The notes under the pieces are model-generated. The model made no database searches. It was not told the DNA's origin and saw nothing but the letters and a program-made list of their open reading frames with translations. Both the position numbers and the translations under genes were made by a program. Source: VFZN01 sp050249615 (GTDB lineage Bacteria; Acidobacteriota; Vicinamibacteria; Vicinamibacterales; UBA2999). Taken from it: a DNA stretch of 64,000 nucleotides. Shown here one piece after another: positions 35,370-48,576 of the stretch (its first letter is position 1; every line of letters starts with the position of its first letter). The DNA is taken from NCBI GenBank assembly GCA_050249615.1, contig JBFWQE010000007.1, forward strand, positions 1 to 64,000, written 5' to 3'.

Positions 35370-38033
35370 TCAGCCTTCGGCGCGCAGGGCCGACGCGGGA
35401 TCGATGCGCGCCGCCCGGCGAGCGGGGATCGCGGCCGCCGCGATCGCCGTTCCGAACAGCACCAGCGACACCGCCGTCAACGTCACGGGGTCGTGCGCCG
35501 ACACGTCCACCAGCAGGTGCTCGACGAATCGGCCCAGGGCAAACGCGAGCGCGAGGCCCGCCGCCACGCCGACGGCGGCCCAGCCGATGCCCTCCATCAT
35601 CACTCCGCGGGCCACCTGACCAGGTGAGGCCCCCAGGGCCAGCCGCACGCCGACTTCACGGACACGCGCGGCCACGACGACGGCCATCAGGCCATACAGT
35701 CCCAGCGCCGCCAGTGCCACGGCGGCCAGGGCGAACGCGCTGACGACATCGGCTGTGACTCGTCGCGACGCCAGCTGATCGGACAGGATGTCCTCGAGCG
35801 CGCTCACCTGCCCGACGGTGGCGTCGGGCTCCGCTCGGCGGATCTCCTGCCGCAGCTCGGCAGCCACGCGTCGGGTGCCGGCATCCGCGCGCACCAGCAC
35901 GCTGGCATCGGTCAACGGAAACTGGAGTGTACTCAGGTACACAGCCGGCGCCGACGATTCTTCCAGGCCTAGGAATCGCTCGTTTTCGGCGACGCCGACG
36001 ATCGCGTAGTCCGACGGCACGGACGGCCCCCACGCTGACGTCGCAGCGCTGGTGCGCAGCCGCCGGCCGAGGAGGCGCTCCCCATGAGCGGCGGCAAACG
36101 CCTCGTTGACGACCGCCACGCCGGGCGCGCGCCAGTCTTCGCGCTCCTCGAACGGGCGGCCATCGAGGATGTTCACGCCGAGCGTCTCGAAGTAGCTCGG
36201 GCTGACGATGCGCAACTGGACCTGGATCTCGTCGCTCGCGCGCACGGTCACATCGCCGTCCAGCGTCACGATCTGGGTCCAGTTGGCCTCCAGAGGATGG
36301 TCGTAGGCGAACGCCACGCCGCCGACGCCAGGCCGGGTGGCGAGGACGTCGCGAATCGAGCGCTCGAAGGCGGAAACGCGACCAGGCACGGCCGACTCGC
36401 TGGCCGTGGCAGACACGTCCGCGACGAGCACCCCGTCGACCGCAAACCCCGGTTCGCGCGCGCGAAGGGATGCCAGGGACTGGCCAAGGAGCGATGCGGG
36501 CACGGCCAGGGCCACGCCGATCGACACCTGTCCAACCACGAGCCAGCGGTATACGCGCGCCTGGCCGGAAACGGTCGTCCCGCGTGAAGATAGCGAGACA
36601 CCGGACACACGGGCCATCGGCCAGAGCGAGAGCCCGAGCGCCACCAGCCCCGCCAGGCCGCCGGCGAACACGACGGCCGGCGCATCGAGCCTCGGCGACG
36701 TGACGAAGGGCATGGAGGCCGGAAGCTGCCCCGGAATCCAGGACAGCGCGACGTGCGCCAGCCAGATGCCGACCGCTCCGCCGAGCGCCGAGAGGAGCGC
36801 CGCATCCACGGCGAGCAGCCCGGCGACGCGCATGCGCCCCGCGCCGAGCGCGAGCCGCGTGGCCAGTTCCACCCGCCGCTGCTCGAACCGCGACACCTGC
36901 AGCGCCGCGAGGTTGGCGCACGCCACGAGCAACACGGCGATGGAGGCGGCAAACAACACCAGCAGCGGCACGCGCACGTCGCGCACGAACTGCTCTCGGA
37001 AGGATGTCGTCACGCCCACGTGGGGGTCGTTGCTGCTTGCCGAGCGCAGGGCCTGGAGCTCGGCATCGGCCACCGCAGCCGAGACACCCTCGCGCAGGCG
37101 CCCGACGACGCCGAACACGTGCGAGCGGAAGTTGGCGGCGAGCTCCGGGGTGCGAGGAATCGGTACCCAGAGCTCCCGGAGATCGCGCTCCACGGCCACC
37201 CGCGCGGGGTTCGTCGGCCAGCCGGGGGTGACGACGTCCGGCATGACGCCGACCACCTCGTACGGCTCGCCGCTCAGGCGAACGGTCCGGCCGATCACAC
37301 CGGGGTCGCCGCCAAAGCGGCTGCGCCATGTCCCCTCCGACAACACGACGACCCGGTGCCGTCCGGGCACCTCGTCATCGGCCGTCAGGGTGCGGCCGAG
37401 CACCGAAGCCAGCCCCAGCGTCTCGAAGAACGACGCCGAGACGCGAACGCCCCTCACCGGGCGGCTGCCGTCGGGCCCGTCGAGCGAGAACCCGGCCGCT
37501 CCGAACAGGGCCATCGACGCGAACGACCGCGACTCGCGTTGCCACTCGGCGAACCGGCCCGCGGTCACGCGGAACGGGTCGGACGCGTCATCGCCCGACT
37601 CCCACACGAAGACGAGCCGCTCCGAGGCAGGGAACGGCAGTGTCCGCCACAGCACTGAAGCGGCCAGCCCGTACGTCGTGGTGACGGCCGCCACCGCGAC
37701 GGCAAGCGTCGCGATGACACCAACCGTGGCCGCGGGCCGTTTCCGACACTGCCGAAGGCTCGCCCTGAAATCGTCGTGGATCGCGTCGGGAAGGCGCGCG
37801 ACGGCATCGCGGAGGGACCACCGATCCGCCCGGCGCAGCGCCAGGCCCTGCCGCACCATGTCGGCAAGTTCCTGCATCAGGTACCGCCGCTCGGCCGCGG
37901 CGCCCCCGCGCGCCTGCGCATCTCGGGCGAGGGCGTCGACCACGCATGCCCACTCGGCACCGACACGCTCGCGAGAGCGGGACGGCAGAAGTCGCACCGA
38001 AGCGCGCACGAGCCAGCGAAGGAGCGTGGTCAT
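35370..38033 (-). CDS. ABC transporter permease of the acidobacterial duplicated (ADOP/MacB-FtsX) family
   Basis: 887 residues from ATG 38033, which overlaps the padR stop by 4 bp (ATGA). The N-terminal region (about 1-110) is helical and rich in Arg/Ala. Next come the first membrane helix (RPAATVGVIATLAVAVAAVT), the periplasmic MacB_PCD domain with LPFPASERLVFVWE, FtsX helices and a second copy ending in IDPASALRAEG. It is the second such permease in the window, about 30 per cent alike to the first by eye in conserved parts. No ATPase partner is nearby. Confidence 0.92.
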   Translation of the reverse strand: MTTLLRWLVRASVRLLPSRSRERVGAEWACVVDALARDAQARGGAAAERRYLMQELADMVRQGLALRRADRWSLRDAVARLPDAIHDDFRASLRQCRKRPAATVGVIATLAVAVAAVTTTYGLAASVLWRTLPFPASERLVFVWESGDDASDPFRVTAGRFAEWQRESRSFASMALFGAAGFSLDGPDGSRPVRGVRVSASFFETLGLASVLGRTLTADDEVPGRHRVVVLSEGTWRSRFGGDPGVIGRTVRLSGEPYEVVGVMPDVVTPGWPTNPARVAVERDLRELWVPIPRTPELAANFRSHVFGVVGRLREGVSAAVADAELQALRSASSNDPHVGVTTSFREQFVRDVRVPLLVLFAASIAVLLVACANLAALQVSRFEQRRVELATRLALGAGRMRVAGLLAVDAALLSALGGAVGIWLAHVALSWIPGQLPASMPFVTSPRLDAPAVVFAGGLAGLVALGLSLWPMARVSGVSLSSRGTTVSGQARVYRWLVVGQVSIGVALAVPASLLGQSLASLRAREPGFAVDGVLVADVSATASESAVPGRVSAFERSIRDVLATRPGVGGVAFAYDHPLEANWTQIVTLDGDVTVRASDEIQVQLRIVSPSYFETLGVNILDGRPFEEREDWRAPGVAVVNEAFAAAHGERLLGRRLRTSAATSAWGPSVPSDYAIVGVAENERFLGLEESSAPAVYLSTLQFPLTDASVLVRADAGTRRVAAELRQEIRRAEPDATVGQVSALEDILSDQLASRRVTADVVSAFALAAVALAALGLYGLMAVVVAARVREVGVRLALGASPGQVARGVMMEGIGWAAVGVAAGLALAFALGRFVEHLLVDVSAHDPVTLTAVSLVLFGTAIAAAAIPARRAARIDPASALRAEG

Positions 38034-38383
38034 GATCGCGCGCCTTTCGGCTGCGGCAGCAGGCGCTTGGCCGCCGCCCACCGCGTGGCCCGTGCCAGGC
38101 GCCCGGCCTCGCGCTCGAGCAGCTTCCGCCCGGGCCTGGTCAGCCGATAGCACCGCCGGCGCTCGAGGCCGGGTTCAGGCTCCAGCTCCTCGATGAGCCC
38201 GCCCTCCAGCAGGCGGGCCGCCGCGCCGTACAACGTGCTCGCCGTGAGGCGCACTTCGCCGTCCGTGCGCGCCTCGATATCCCTGATGAGGGCGTAGCCG
38301 TGCAGGTCCTGATCCACGAGCGAGAGCAGGATCTGGAACACCGGGACGCTGAGCGGCAGCTGATCGACAGGCGGCGGGGGCAC
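38030..38383 (-). CDS. PadR-family transcriptional regulator
   Basis: 117 residues if started at GTG 38383. A longer form from ATG 38419 (129 residues) would run through the promoter palindrome and is less likely. The winged helix is visible as VFQILLSLVDQDLHGYALIRDIEARTDGEV...ASTLYGAAARLLEGGLIEEL, followed by RRRCYRLTRPGRKLLERE. It is translationally coupled (4-bp overlap) to the ADOP permease. Autoregulation is suggested by an 8-bp perfect inverted repeat overlapping its promoter. Confidence 0.9.
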   Translation of the reverse strand: MPPPPVDQLPLSVPVFQILLSLVDQDLHGYALIRDIEARTDGEVRLTASTLYGAAARLLEGGLIEELEPEPGLERRRCYRLTRPGRKLLEREAGRLARATRWAAAKRLLPQPKGARS

Positions 38384-38389
38384 GGGGGA

Positions 38390-38417
38390 ACTATACCGTT
38401 TTACGGTATACCGTGCC
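38390..38417 (-). promoter_or_regulatory. Promoter and operator of the second padR-ADOP unit
   Basis: Minus strand: TATAGT (38390-38395) ends 6 nt before GTG 38383. A -35-like GTGGCA lies about 18 bp upstream. The perfect inverted repeat tataccgt-N3-acggtata (38392-38410) overlaps the -10 and spacer, the expected place for a repressor. Confidence 0.6.
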
Positions 38418-38444
38418 ACGGGTCATGGTGTATTGGCAGGGACG

Positions 38445-38473
38445 AAAAAAGGGCCGGGCTATGGCACCGGCCC
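38445..38473 (-). terminator. Intrinsic terminator of nrdJ
   Basis: Minus strand: GGGCCGG, a 9-nt loop, CCGGCCC, then TTTTTT. It lies 95 nt beyond the nrdJ stop and before padR. This is the clearest rho-independent terminator in the window. Confidence 0.8.
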
Positions 38474-38487
38474 TGGGCGCGCGGCGG

Positions 38488-38513
38488 CGCCGGGACTGGA
38501 GTCCCGGCGCTCC
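38488..38513. repeat. Second copy of the REP-like palindrome
   Basis: Perfect 10-bp stem with a 2-nt loop (cgccgggact / agtcccggcg) followed by ctcc. It matches 8473-8498 except for the loop. It lies between the nrdJ stop and its terminator, so the nrdJ 3' UTR would contain it. Confidence 0.75.
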
Positions 38514-38567
38514 AGGCCGCACCCGCTCGTCGTGCCGCCCCTCGACGAGCTCAGCGCGGGAACCACA

Positions 38568-41435
<2,868 letters not shown>

Positions 41436-41629
41436 GCTCCCTCCAAACGCGAGAGGACACCCCGCCCCTGTGGGGTGGCCCACTCGGAATCGCTGAACCT
41501 TTAGAAAGCTTGTCGCGCGCGTGCGTCGTTCCGTGCAGTCCTGCTCATGGCTTCTGGCTCGAATCCGTCCGCGACCCCGGCCGCTGGGATGGGCCAACGT
41601 CACCGACTTCGTTCCCGCGCGCGAGGCCC

Positions 41630-41658
41630 AATATGCGCCCCCGACCAACCGTTGTCAA
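41630..41658 (-). promoter_or_regulatory. Sigma70-type promoter of nrdJ
   Basis: Minus strand: a perfect TTGACA (41653-41658), exactly 17 bp, then CATATT (41630-41635). The predicted start is near 41623, about 188 nt before the ATG. Confidence 0.65.
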
Positions 41659-41666
41659 GCGTCCAA

Positions 41667-41714
41667 CCACAAGATGTTGCGTTTTTGTTTTAGGTCGAAC
41701 GCAAAATGTGGCAG
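41667..41714 (-). promoter_or_regulatory. Tandem NrdR-box-like sites upstream of nrdJ
   Basis: Two 16-bp sites resembling the NrdR consensus acaCwAtATaTwGtgt. The proximal one (41667-41682) has core CAACATCTTG (8 of 10) and the distal one (41699-41714) core CCACATTTTG (7 of 10). Their starts are 32 bp apart, about three helical turns, as in known NrdR targets. They lie just upstream of the -35. Confidence 0.5.
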
Positions 41715-41789
41715 TTTCTGGCGGCAAATCGAAGTTTCGCCCTATTTTCGCATGACGACCGAGCGACCGCAAGCTGACGAACGAGCTCG

Positions 41790-42329
41790 CTAGCGGACGA
41801 GCACGGCAGCCATCACGGCCGCCTTGTCGGCCAGCTTGCCCGCGTACACGAGATTGCGCGCCTTCAGCGCCTCTTCCGCCTGCTGGACGAAACGCCGCGC
41901 CGCGTCGAACTGCGTCCGCCCGTCGGCCGACAGCGCCGACGTGTTGACCTTCTCGAGATCGGACGAGGCCCGGGCCAGCAGCACGCGGATGGACGCCTCG
42001 GTCTTGGCTTCTACCCCCGGTGCGGGCGTCAGCGTCAGGGCCGGCGGAGGCGCCGCGCGCGGCTCCTCCGGCGCCGGTCGTTCGGGCGAGGGCGCGGGAG
42101 CCGGCGGCTTCGGCTGCGGCCGGTCCGGTGAGGTGGGCTCGGCCGGCGGCGCGGCCTCGACCAGGACCGGCCCGGCCGGCTCGGTGTAGATCGCCACGAT
42201 CCGCGGCGGCGCCGGTGGAGGCGCCATCTCCGGCAACTCCGGTTCGGGCGCCGGGGCGGCCGCACGCGTGGCGCAGCCGGCTCCGCCCACGACCAGGACC
42301 GCCACGACGGCGAGGGGGGCCAGTCGCAT
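41790..42329 (-). CDS. Proline-rich putative lipoprotein
   Basis: 179 residues. A signal peptide with lipobox VVGGAGC (Cys19) suggests a lipid-anchored envelope protein. Residues about 22-108 are a Pro/Ala/Glu-rich linker. The C-terminal 65 residues (SIRVLLARASSDLEKVNTSA... to the end) form two to three amphipathic helices, somewhat like DUF4398 lipoproteins. I cannot assign a function. It follows the histidine kinase by 10 bp on the same strand and may be co-transcribed. Confidence 0.7.
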   Translation of the reverse strand: MRLAPLAVVAVLVVGGAGCATRAAAPAPEPELPEMAPPPAPPRIVAIYTEPAGPVLVEAAPPAEPTSPDRPQPKPPAPAPSPERPAPEEPRAAPPPALTLTPAPGVEAKTEASIRVLLARASSDLEKVNTSALSADGRTQFDAARRFVQQAEEALKARNLVYAGKLADKAAVMAAVLVR

Positions 42330-42339
42330 CCCTTCGATC

Positions 42340-43788
42340 CTAACGCGCCCGGGGGAGTTTGATCACGAATGTTGTCCCCGTCCCGACCGTGGACTCCACG
42401 TCGATGTCGCCATTGTGGAGCTGAATCGTCCTGAACACGAGGGACAGCCCGATGCCGCTGCCGCGCTTCTTCGTCGTGAAGTAGAGGTCGAAGATGCGCG
42501 CCAGGTGCTCGGGCGCGATGCCCTCCCCGGTGTCCTGCACGCGGATCTCGACGCGCCCGTCACGGCCCACGGCGCACGCAATGCGGAGCTTGCCACCACG
42601 GGGCATGGCCTGGACGGCGTTCTGCGCCAGGTTCAGGAGCGCCTGCCGCAGCAGGGGCTCGTCGCCCTCGATGGCCAGGTTCGAGTCCTGGCACGCGTGC
42701 TCGCAGGCGACGCCCCCTTTCTCGCCCTCGACGCGCACCGCGTCGAGGACGCTGGTGACGAGGGGCATCGTCTTCACCGGCGCCAGCGTCACGTCCTCGG
42801 GGCGCACGAACTTCAGGAACCCCTGCACCACGTCGTCCAGGCGCCGGATCTCGTTGCCAATCACCTCGACGTGCCGCGTGGCCGATGCCGGGTCCGGGGA
42901 AGCGAGCTTCTGCTTGAGCAGCTCGAGGTGGATGGTCATCGCGTTCAGCGGGTTCTTCACCTCGTGCGCGACGCCGGCGGTGAGGCGGCCGAGCGAGGCC
43001 ACGCGACGGGTGAGGTCGGCGAGCTGGGCCCGCTTGGGCCCGTCGCCAATCGCTGACTGCAGCTGAGCGGACACCTGGTCGAAGACATCGCCCAGGCCGC
43101 GGAACTCCTCGTCCTGCAGGTCGAGCCGCGTGACGACCTCGCCGCGGCCCAGTCGCGACAGCCCGCTCGTGATCACGTGGATCGGCCGCAGGACGATCTG
43201 CGCCAGCGCCATCGCGACGACCACCGAGATGAGCAGGGCCAGGCTCACCGCCACGCCGGCCGAGAGCAGAGGGCGCTCGAGCTCGCGGCGCACGAAGATG
43301 GTGTTGAGGCCGATGCAGATCTCCCCGAACGGCTCGTCGTCCAGGGCCAGCGGCTGGCGCCACTCGAACGTCCGCCCCTCCGCGTAGACGGCCCGCACCT
43401 GCTGGTAGCCCGAGGCGTTCACCAGCGCCATCAGATCCTCGCCGCGGGGCAGCGTCTTGCCGACCTGCGCGGGGTCGTTGGCTGCAATCACAGTGCGCGT
43501 CCGGTCCACGATGGCGGCGTACAGCACTTCGGGGGAGTAGATGGCCGTCTCGAGGGCCAGGCGGACCTGCGGGCTCGACCGGATGTCCTGGTAGGCGGTC
43601 TCGTGGCTGAGCACGGCCCCGCTGGTCTGGTGCACCACGCTCGACGCCACGAACTCCGCGCGCGCGGCGCTCTGCTCCAGCAGCACCCGCACGAGCGTCC
43701 CCACCTGGAGCACCGACAGCCCGATGACGACGAGCGCCACGATGGTGGTGACGCCGAGCACCTGCTTCTGCTTGATCGAGAGGGGCAT
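42340..43788 (-). CDS. Membrane sensor histidine kinase (NtrB-like)
   Basis: 482 residues. Membrane helices lie at about 12-35 and 173-200 and enclose a periplasmic sensor region of about 135 residues. A HAMP linker (about 200-255) follows, then HisKA with GVAHEVKNPLNAM (His275) and a HATPase domain with NLAQNAVQAMP, DTGEGI and GSGIGLSLV. The HEVKNPLNAM type normally pairs with NtrC-type regulators, and one lies upstream on the same strand, separated by an amidase gene and the assembly gap. It phosphorylates itself on His275 and passes the phosphate to its regulator. Confidence 0.93.
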   Translation of the reverse strand: MPLSIKQKQVLGVTTIVALVVIGLSVLQVGTLVRVLLEQSAARAEFVASSVVHQTSGAVLSHETAYQDIRSSPQVRLALETAIYSPEVLYAAIVDRTRTVIAANDPAQVGKTLPRGEDLMALVNASGYQQVRAVYAEGRTFEWRQPLALDDEPFGEICIGLNTIFVRRELERPLLSAGVAVSLALLISVVVAMALAQIVLRPIHVITSGLSRLGRGEVVTRLDLQDEEFRGLGDVFDQVSAQLQSAIGDGPKRAQLADLTRRVASLGRLTAGVAHEVKNPLNAMTIHLELLKQKLASPDPASATRHVEVIGNEIRRLDDVVQGFLKFVRPEDVTLAPVKTMPLVTSVLDAVRVEGEKGGVACEHACQDSNLAIEGDEPLLRQALLNLAQNAVQAMPRGGKLRIACAVGRDGRVEIRVQDTGEGIAPEHLARIFDLYFTTKKRGSGIGLSLVFRTIQLHNGDIDVESTVGTGTTFVIKLPRAR

Positions 43789-43792
43789 GGTC

Positions 43793-43879
43793 GGGTGCGA
43801 TCAGGTGCGATCAGGTGCGGGCAGGTGCGAACAGGTGCGGGCAGGTGCGAACAGGTGCGGACAGGTGCGGGCAGGTGCG
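43793..43879. repeat. 10-bp-period tandem array (CAGGTGCGNN) ending in the assembly gap
   Basis: Nine visible units of caggtgcgNN, running into N bases. The true array length is unknown. It is related to the array at 24307-24369. Confidence 0.85.
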
Positions 43880-43979
43880 NNNNNNNNNNNNNNNNNNNNN
43901 NNNNNNNNNNNNNNNNNNNNNNNNNNNNNNNNNNNNNNNNNNNNNNNNNNNNNNNNNNNNNNNNNNNNNNNNNNNNNNN
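43880..43979. other. Assembly gap (100 N)
   Basis: Exactly 100 N, the usual placeholder for an unknown length, inside a tandem array. Sequence between the amidase stop and the array may be missing. Confidence 0.99.
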
Positions 43980-43992
43980 GCTCGCATGATCG

Positions 43993-45901
43993 TCACCGCA
44001 CGGGGGGCACGAGGCGGAGGGTCGCGACGCCCTGTGCCGTTCCTATGACGACGCGGAGCGTGCCCTCCTGCAGCCACGGGCGCTGGTACGGGGGGAGGAC
44101 GATGGCCCCCCGGCTGGACACGGCGGCGGGATCGACGAGCCGGTGCAGCACCGGGCCATCGGGCCCGGGCGCGGCGCGGTGAATCGACGCCGAGGCCGTG
44201 CCCGCCGGCAGATCGAACGACAACCGGCCCGAGACGGGGTCGAACTCGAAGCGCACGGCCATCGGCGCCACAGCCGCCCCTTCCGCCGACGCCGTGAACG
44301 CCACCGGGCGCGGCGCCTGCCCGTTCACCAGCGGCGGTGTCGTCGGGGACGGGCGGCGCGGGCGCGCAGCCTGCTCGTACGCATAGGCCAGCGCGACCAG
44401 CCGCGCATCGCTCCAGGCCGGGCCGAGCAATTCGAAGCCGATCGGCACGCCGTCGGCCGTGAAGCCGGCAGGCATGGCCATCGCCGGGAAGCCGGTGGAC
44501 GCGCTCAGCTGGCAGTTGGTCCCGCGCTGCGGCTCCTCCACGACGACGGGGCGGCGCCGCAGCGTCGGGTACGCGAGCGCCTCGACGCGATGCTCGGCGA
44601 ACGCCGCGCTCACCAGCGAGGCCGCCAGCTGGCGCCGGCCCTGCACCTTGCGGATTTCCTCGGAGTCGGCGACGGCGGCATTGCGCAGCTTGAAGGTGGT
44701 TTCAAGGGCCGCGTGGAACGCCCCGCGGTCCAGGATCTCCTGCAGCGACTTCACGGGCGCGTTCGGGAACTGCGCCAGGTACTGCATGAGGTCGGTCTTG
44801 AACTCGAGGTTGATGAGGCTGGAGGCCCCCACGACCTCGTCGAGACCGGGGATGGCGATCTCCACGATCTCGGCGCCCTGCGCTTTCATCTGCTCCACCG
44901 CCCGCCGCACGATGCCCGACACCTCCTCGTCCTCGGGCGCCGTCCCGAAGAAGTTCTTCAGCACGCCGATGCGTGCGCCCTTCAGCGCGCCGCCGTCCAG
45001 GCTGCCGGCAAAGCCCTTCGGAAGCCGTCCGCGGCTGGCGGCCGTGGTGGCATCCGACGGGTCCTCCCCCACAGTCGCATCGAGCAGCAACGCCAGGTCG
45101 GCGACGGTGCGCGCCAGCGGCCCGCCGATATCCTGCGTGTGCGAGAGCGGGATGATGCCGGTGCGGCTCGAGAGGCCCAGGGTGCCGCGCAGGCCGAACA
45201 GGTTGTTGTTGGCGGCAGGGATCCGGATGGAACCGCACGTGTCGCTGGCCATCCCGCCGAGGGCGAAGCTCGCGGCCACGGCGGCGGCGGTGCCGCCGCT
45301 CGATCCGCCGGGCGTGCGCGCGGGATCGTACGGGTTGCGCGTCTGCCCGCCCAGCGAGCTGATGGTGATGATGCCGGCCGCCAGCTCGTGCAGGTTCGTC
45401 TTGCCGAGGATCACCGCGCCGGCGTCGCGCAGCTTCTTCACCTGGAAGGCGTCGCGCCCGGTGGAGAACCCGGCGAGCGCCACCGAGCCGCCGGTCGTCG
45501 GCAGGTCGGCCGTCTCGTAGTTGTCCTTGATGACGACGGGGATCCCGTGGAGGGGGCCGCGCGGCCCGCGCTCGCGGCGCTCGCGGTCGAGCGCGTCGGC
45601 CTCGTCCAGGGCGCGGGGGTTGAGCGCAATCATCGCGTTCAGCGCCGGGCCCTGCTTGTCGTAGGCCGCGATGCGCGCCAGGTGAGCGGCCGTGATGTCG
45701 CGCGCGGTGGCCCGTCCGGCGCGCATCTCCTCCTGGAGGTCCTGGATGGAGCGCTCCACGATGTCGACCACAGGCGCAGGCGCGCCCGCCTCAGGTCGGC
45801 GTGGCGGCTGGGCGTCCGGCGAGGCGAGAGCCACCAGCCCCGCGGAGAGGCACACGGCGACCGCGGCGCCGATGAGCACGGCCGGGTGACGGCGCGGCGC
45901 C

Positions 45902-45921
<20 letters not shown>
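43993..45921 (-). CDS. Amidase-signature-family hydrolase, N-terminally anchored or exported
   Basis: 642 residues. A hydrophobic segment at about 14-33 after an Arg-rich start suggests a signal or anchor. The amidase catalytic triad is visible: Lys132 (VVIKDN), cis-Ser near 207 (TPGGSSGG) and nucleophile Ser231 (SDTCGSIRIPA). After the amidase domain (to about residue 530) there is an extra C-terminal region of about 110 residues. The start overlaps the regulator stop by 20 bp. It lies between an NtrC-type regulator and its likely kinase. Substrate unknown. Confidence 0.9.
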
Positions 45922-47302
<1,381 letters not shown>

Positions 47303-47309
47303 GGAATCG

Positions 47310-47315
47310 AGTGTA
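47310..47315 (-). promoter_or_regulatory. -10-like TACACT of the NtrC-type regulator gene, leaderless arrangement
   Basis: TACACT ends 7 nt before GTG 47302. No Shine-Dalgarno is present. Confidence 0.4.
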
Positions 47316-47331
47316 CCATCCCTGACGAGCG

Positions 47332-48027
47332 ATGACCCCGCGCCGCCCGTGGCAATCCCTCTGGGAAGTTGTCCTCTGCTCGGGGTATCCCACGCAGCTG
47401 GCGCTCAGCGGAATGGCCCGGCTGGCCGGCCTCACGCCGCAGTCCCCCGACGGGACGCTTTCCCTCTCCTTCGTGGCCGTGGTGTCCGCCGCCGATACGG
47501 TCGTGCTGGTGGGCCTCATCCTGTGGCTGCTTCAGCGCCGCGGCGAGTCGCCGCGGGAGGTTTTCCTGGGCCATCGCCACCAGGGTGTGGAGGCCGGGCT
47601 CGGCGTCATCCTCGCCCCCGCTGTCCTCTTCCTCATCTGGTTCACGTTGTGGCTGCTCCAGGCCGTCGCGCCGGCGCTCAGGACCGTGCCCGACAACCCG
47701 TTCGAGGCGTTCGCCGCCTCGCCCGGGAGCGCCTTCGTGCTCCTCGCGCTCTCGGTGGTCGCCGGAGGCGTTCGCGAGGAGATCCAGCGCTCTTTCCTGC
47801 TCCACCGGTTCCGCGACGACCTGGGCGGCGCCGGCTGGGGCCTGTTGGCCACCTCGCTCGTCTTCGGCCTGGGCCACGTCCTGCAAGGCTGGGATGCCGT
47901 GGTGGTGACGGCGCTGCTGGGCGCGGCGTGGGGCACGGTCTACCTCGCCCGCGGAAGCATCACGGCCAGCCTGGTGAGCCACGCCCTCGCCAACGCCGCG
48001 CAGGTCGTGATTGCCCACCTCCGATAA
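47332..48027 (+). CDS. CPBP-family intramembrane protease (CAAX/Abi type)
   Basis: 231 residues with about five to six membrane helices. The three CPBP motifs are present: VREEIQR (Glu149-Glu150, Arg153), FGLGH (His182) and SHALANA (His217, Asn221). These form the metal-independent or metal-dependent glutamate protease site inside the membrane. Members process prenylated or membrane peptides and include bacteriocin-immunity proteins. It stands alone, divergent from the sigma-54 regulator. A tandem array follows its stop. Confidence 0.9.
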   Translation: MTPRRPWQSLWEVVLCSGYPTQLALSGMARLAGLTPQSPDGTLSLSFVAVVSAADTVVLVGLILWLLQRRGESPREVFLGHRHQGVEAGLGVILAPAVLFLIWFTLWLLQAVAPALRTVPDNPFEAFAASPGSAFVLLALSVVAGGVREEIQRSFLLHRFRDDLGGAGWGLLATSLVFGLGHVLQGWDAVVVTALLGAAWGTVYLARGSITASLVSHALANAAQVVIAHLR

Positions 48028-48103
48028 CACCCTCGAACCCGAGAACCCGAGAACCCAAGAACCCGAGAACCCGAGAACCTGAGAACCCGAGAACCCGAGA
48101 ACC
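48027..48103. repeat. 9-bp tandem array (gaacccgag)
   Basis: About eight imperfect 9-bp units (cccgagaac) between the CPBP stop and the SurA-N-like stop. An inverted-orientation copy lies at 56108-56165. Confidence 0.9.
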
Positions 48104-48576
48104 TATTGAGGCAGTATGACCACCTCCGCCCGCCGCCTGAGGTCGCTCAGCCAGTCCGCGATGAGATCCGCGCGCCGTTCGTCGGCGACGAATCGCTGCT
48201 GCAGGTACGCGGCGATGCGCAGGTCGTCCCGGACCCAGGCGCGCAGGCGGCCTTCAGTGAATCCGCCCCGAGCCAGCACCCCGGCCAGGGCGTCGTCCCC
48301 GCCGGCACGCGCCCGCACTTCCGCCAGCCGTGCCTCGACGCGCTCGACCGGCGGCGCGGGCGGCTCGTAGCGATCGGCTTCGATGAGCATGAGCTGGCGA
48401 TCGACGAGGCGCTGAGTGACGTCGGCGTCCACCTCGCCGCCTTCCACGAGGCCGAGCGCGAGGACGGTTCGCGCGTCCGACAGGGTGATGACGTGACCTG
48501 AGACGATCGCGATCGTCCGGTCCAGGAGCTCCGGCGCCTGGGCCACCACCAGGCAGGCGGCCAGCAGGAACGGCAT
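48103..48576 (-). CDS. SurA-N-like exported protein without a PPIase domain
   Basis: 157 residues. A short signal sequence (LLAACLVVAQA) is followed by DRTIAIVSGHVITLSDARTV, which resembles the start of SurA-type chaperones (IVAVVNGEVITLSDV), and by a helical region with QRLVDRQLMLIEADRY. No parvulin domain follows. The start overlaps the Omp85 stop by one base (TGATG). The context suggests a periplasmic chaperone for the Omp85/TamB machinery. This is inferred. Confidence 0.7.
   Translation of the reverse strand: MPFLLAACLVVAQAPELLDRTIAIVSGHVITLSDARTVLALGLVEGGEVDADVTQRLVDRQLMLIEADRYEPPAPPVERVEARLAEVRARAGGDDALAGVLARGGFTEGRLRAWVRDDLRIAAYLQQRFVADERRADLIADWLSDLRRRAEVVILPQ

Larger units (their letters stand above)
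41436..41789 (-). other. nrdJ leader and promoter region (354 bp without a gene)
   Basis: It holds the nrdJ Shine-Dalgarno, a small stem-loop near 41456-41478 (cacccc / ggggtg), a roughly 190-nt transcribed leader, the promoter at 41630-41658 and two NrdR-like boxes at 41667-41714. The remainder up to the next stop codon shows nothing identifiable. Confidence 0.5.

Noticed and set aside
38384..38419. N-terminal extension of the second PadR from ATG 38419
   Set aside because: It would translate the promoter palindrome and the -10, and the extra residues do not match PadR proteins. GTG 38383 fits better.
41436..41789. Cobalamin riboswitch upstream of nrdJ
   Set aside because: I could not find a B12-box-like element or the expected long structured leader core. 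Only a small stem-loop and NrdR-like boxes are visible.
45438..45629. Small minus-strand frame within the amidase gene
   Set aside because: It overlaps the amidase-signature region in another frame and has no ribosome site or recognisable motif.
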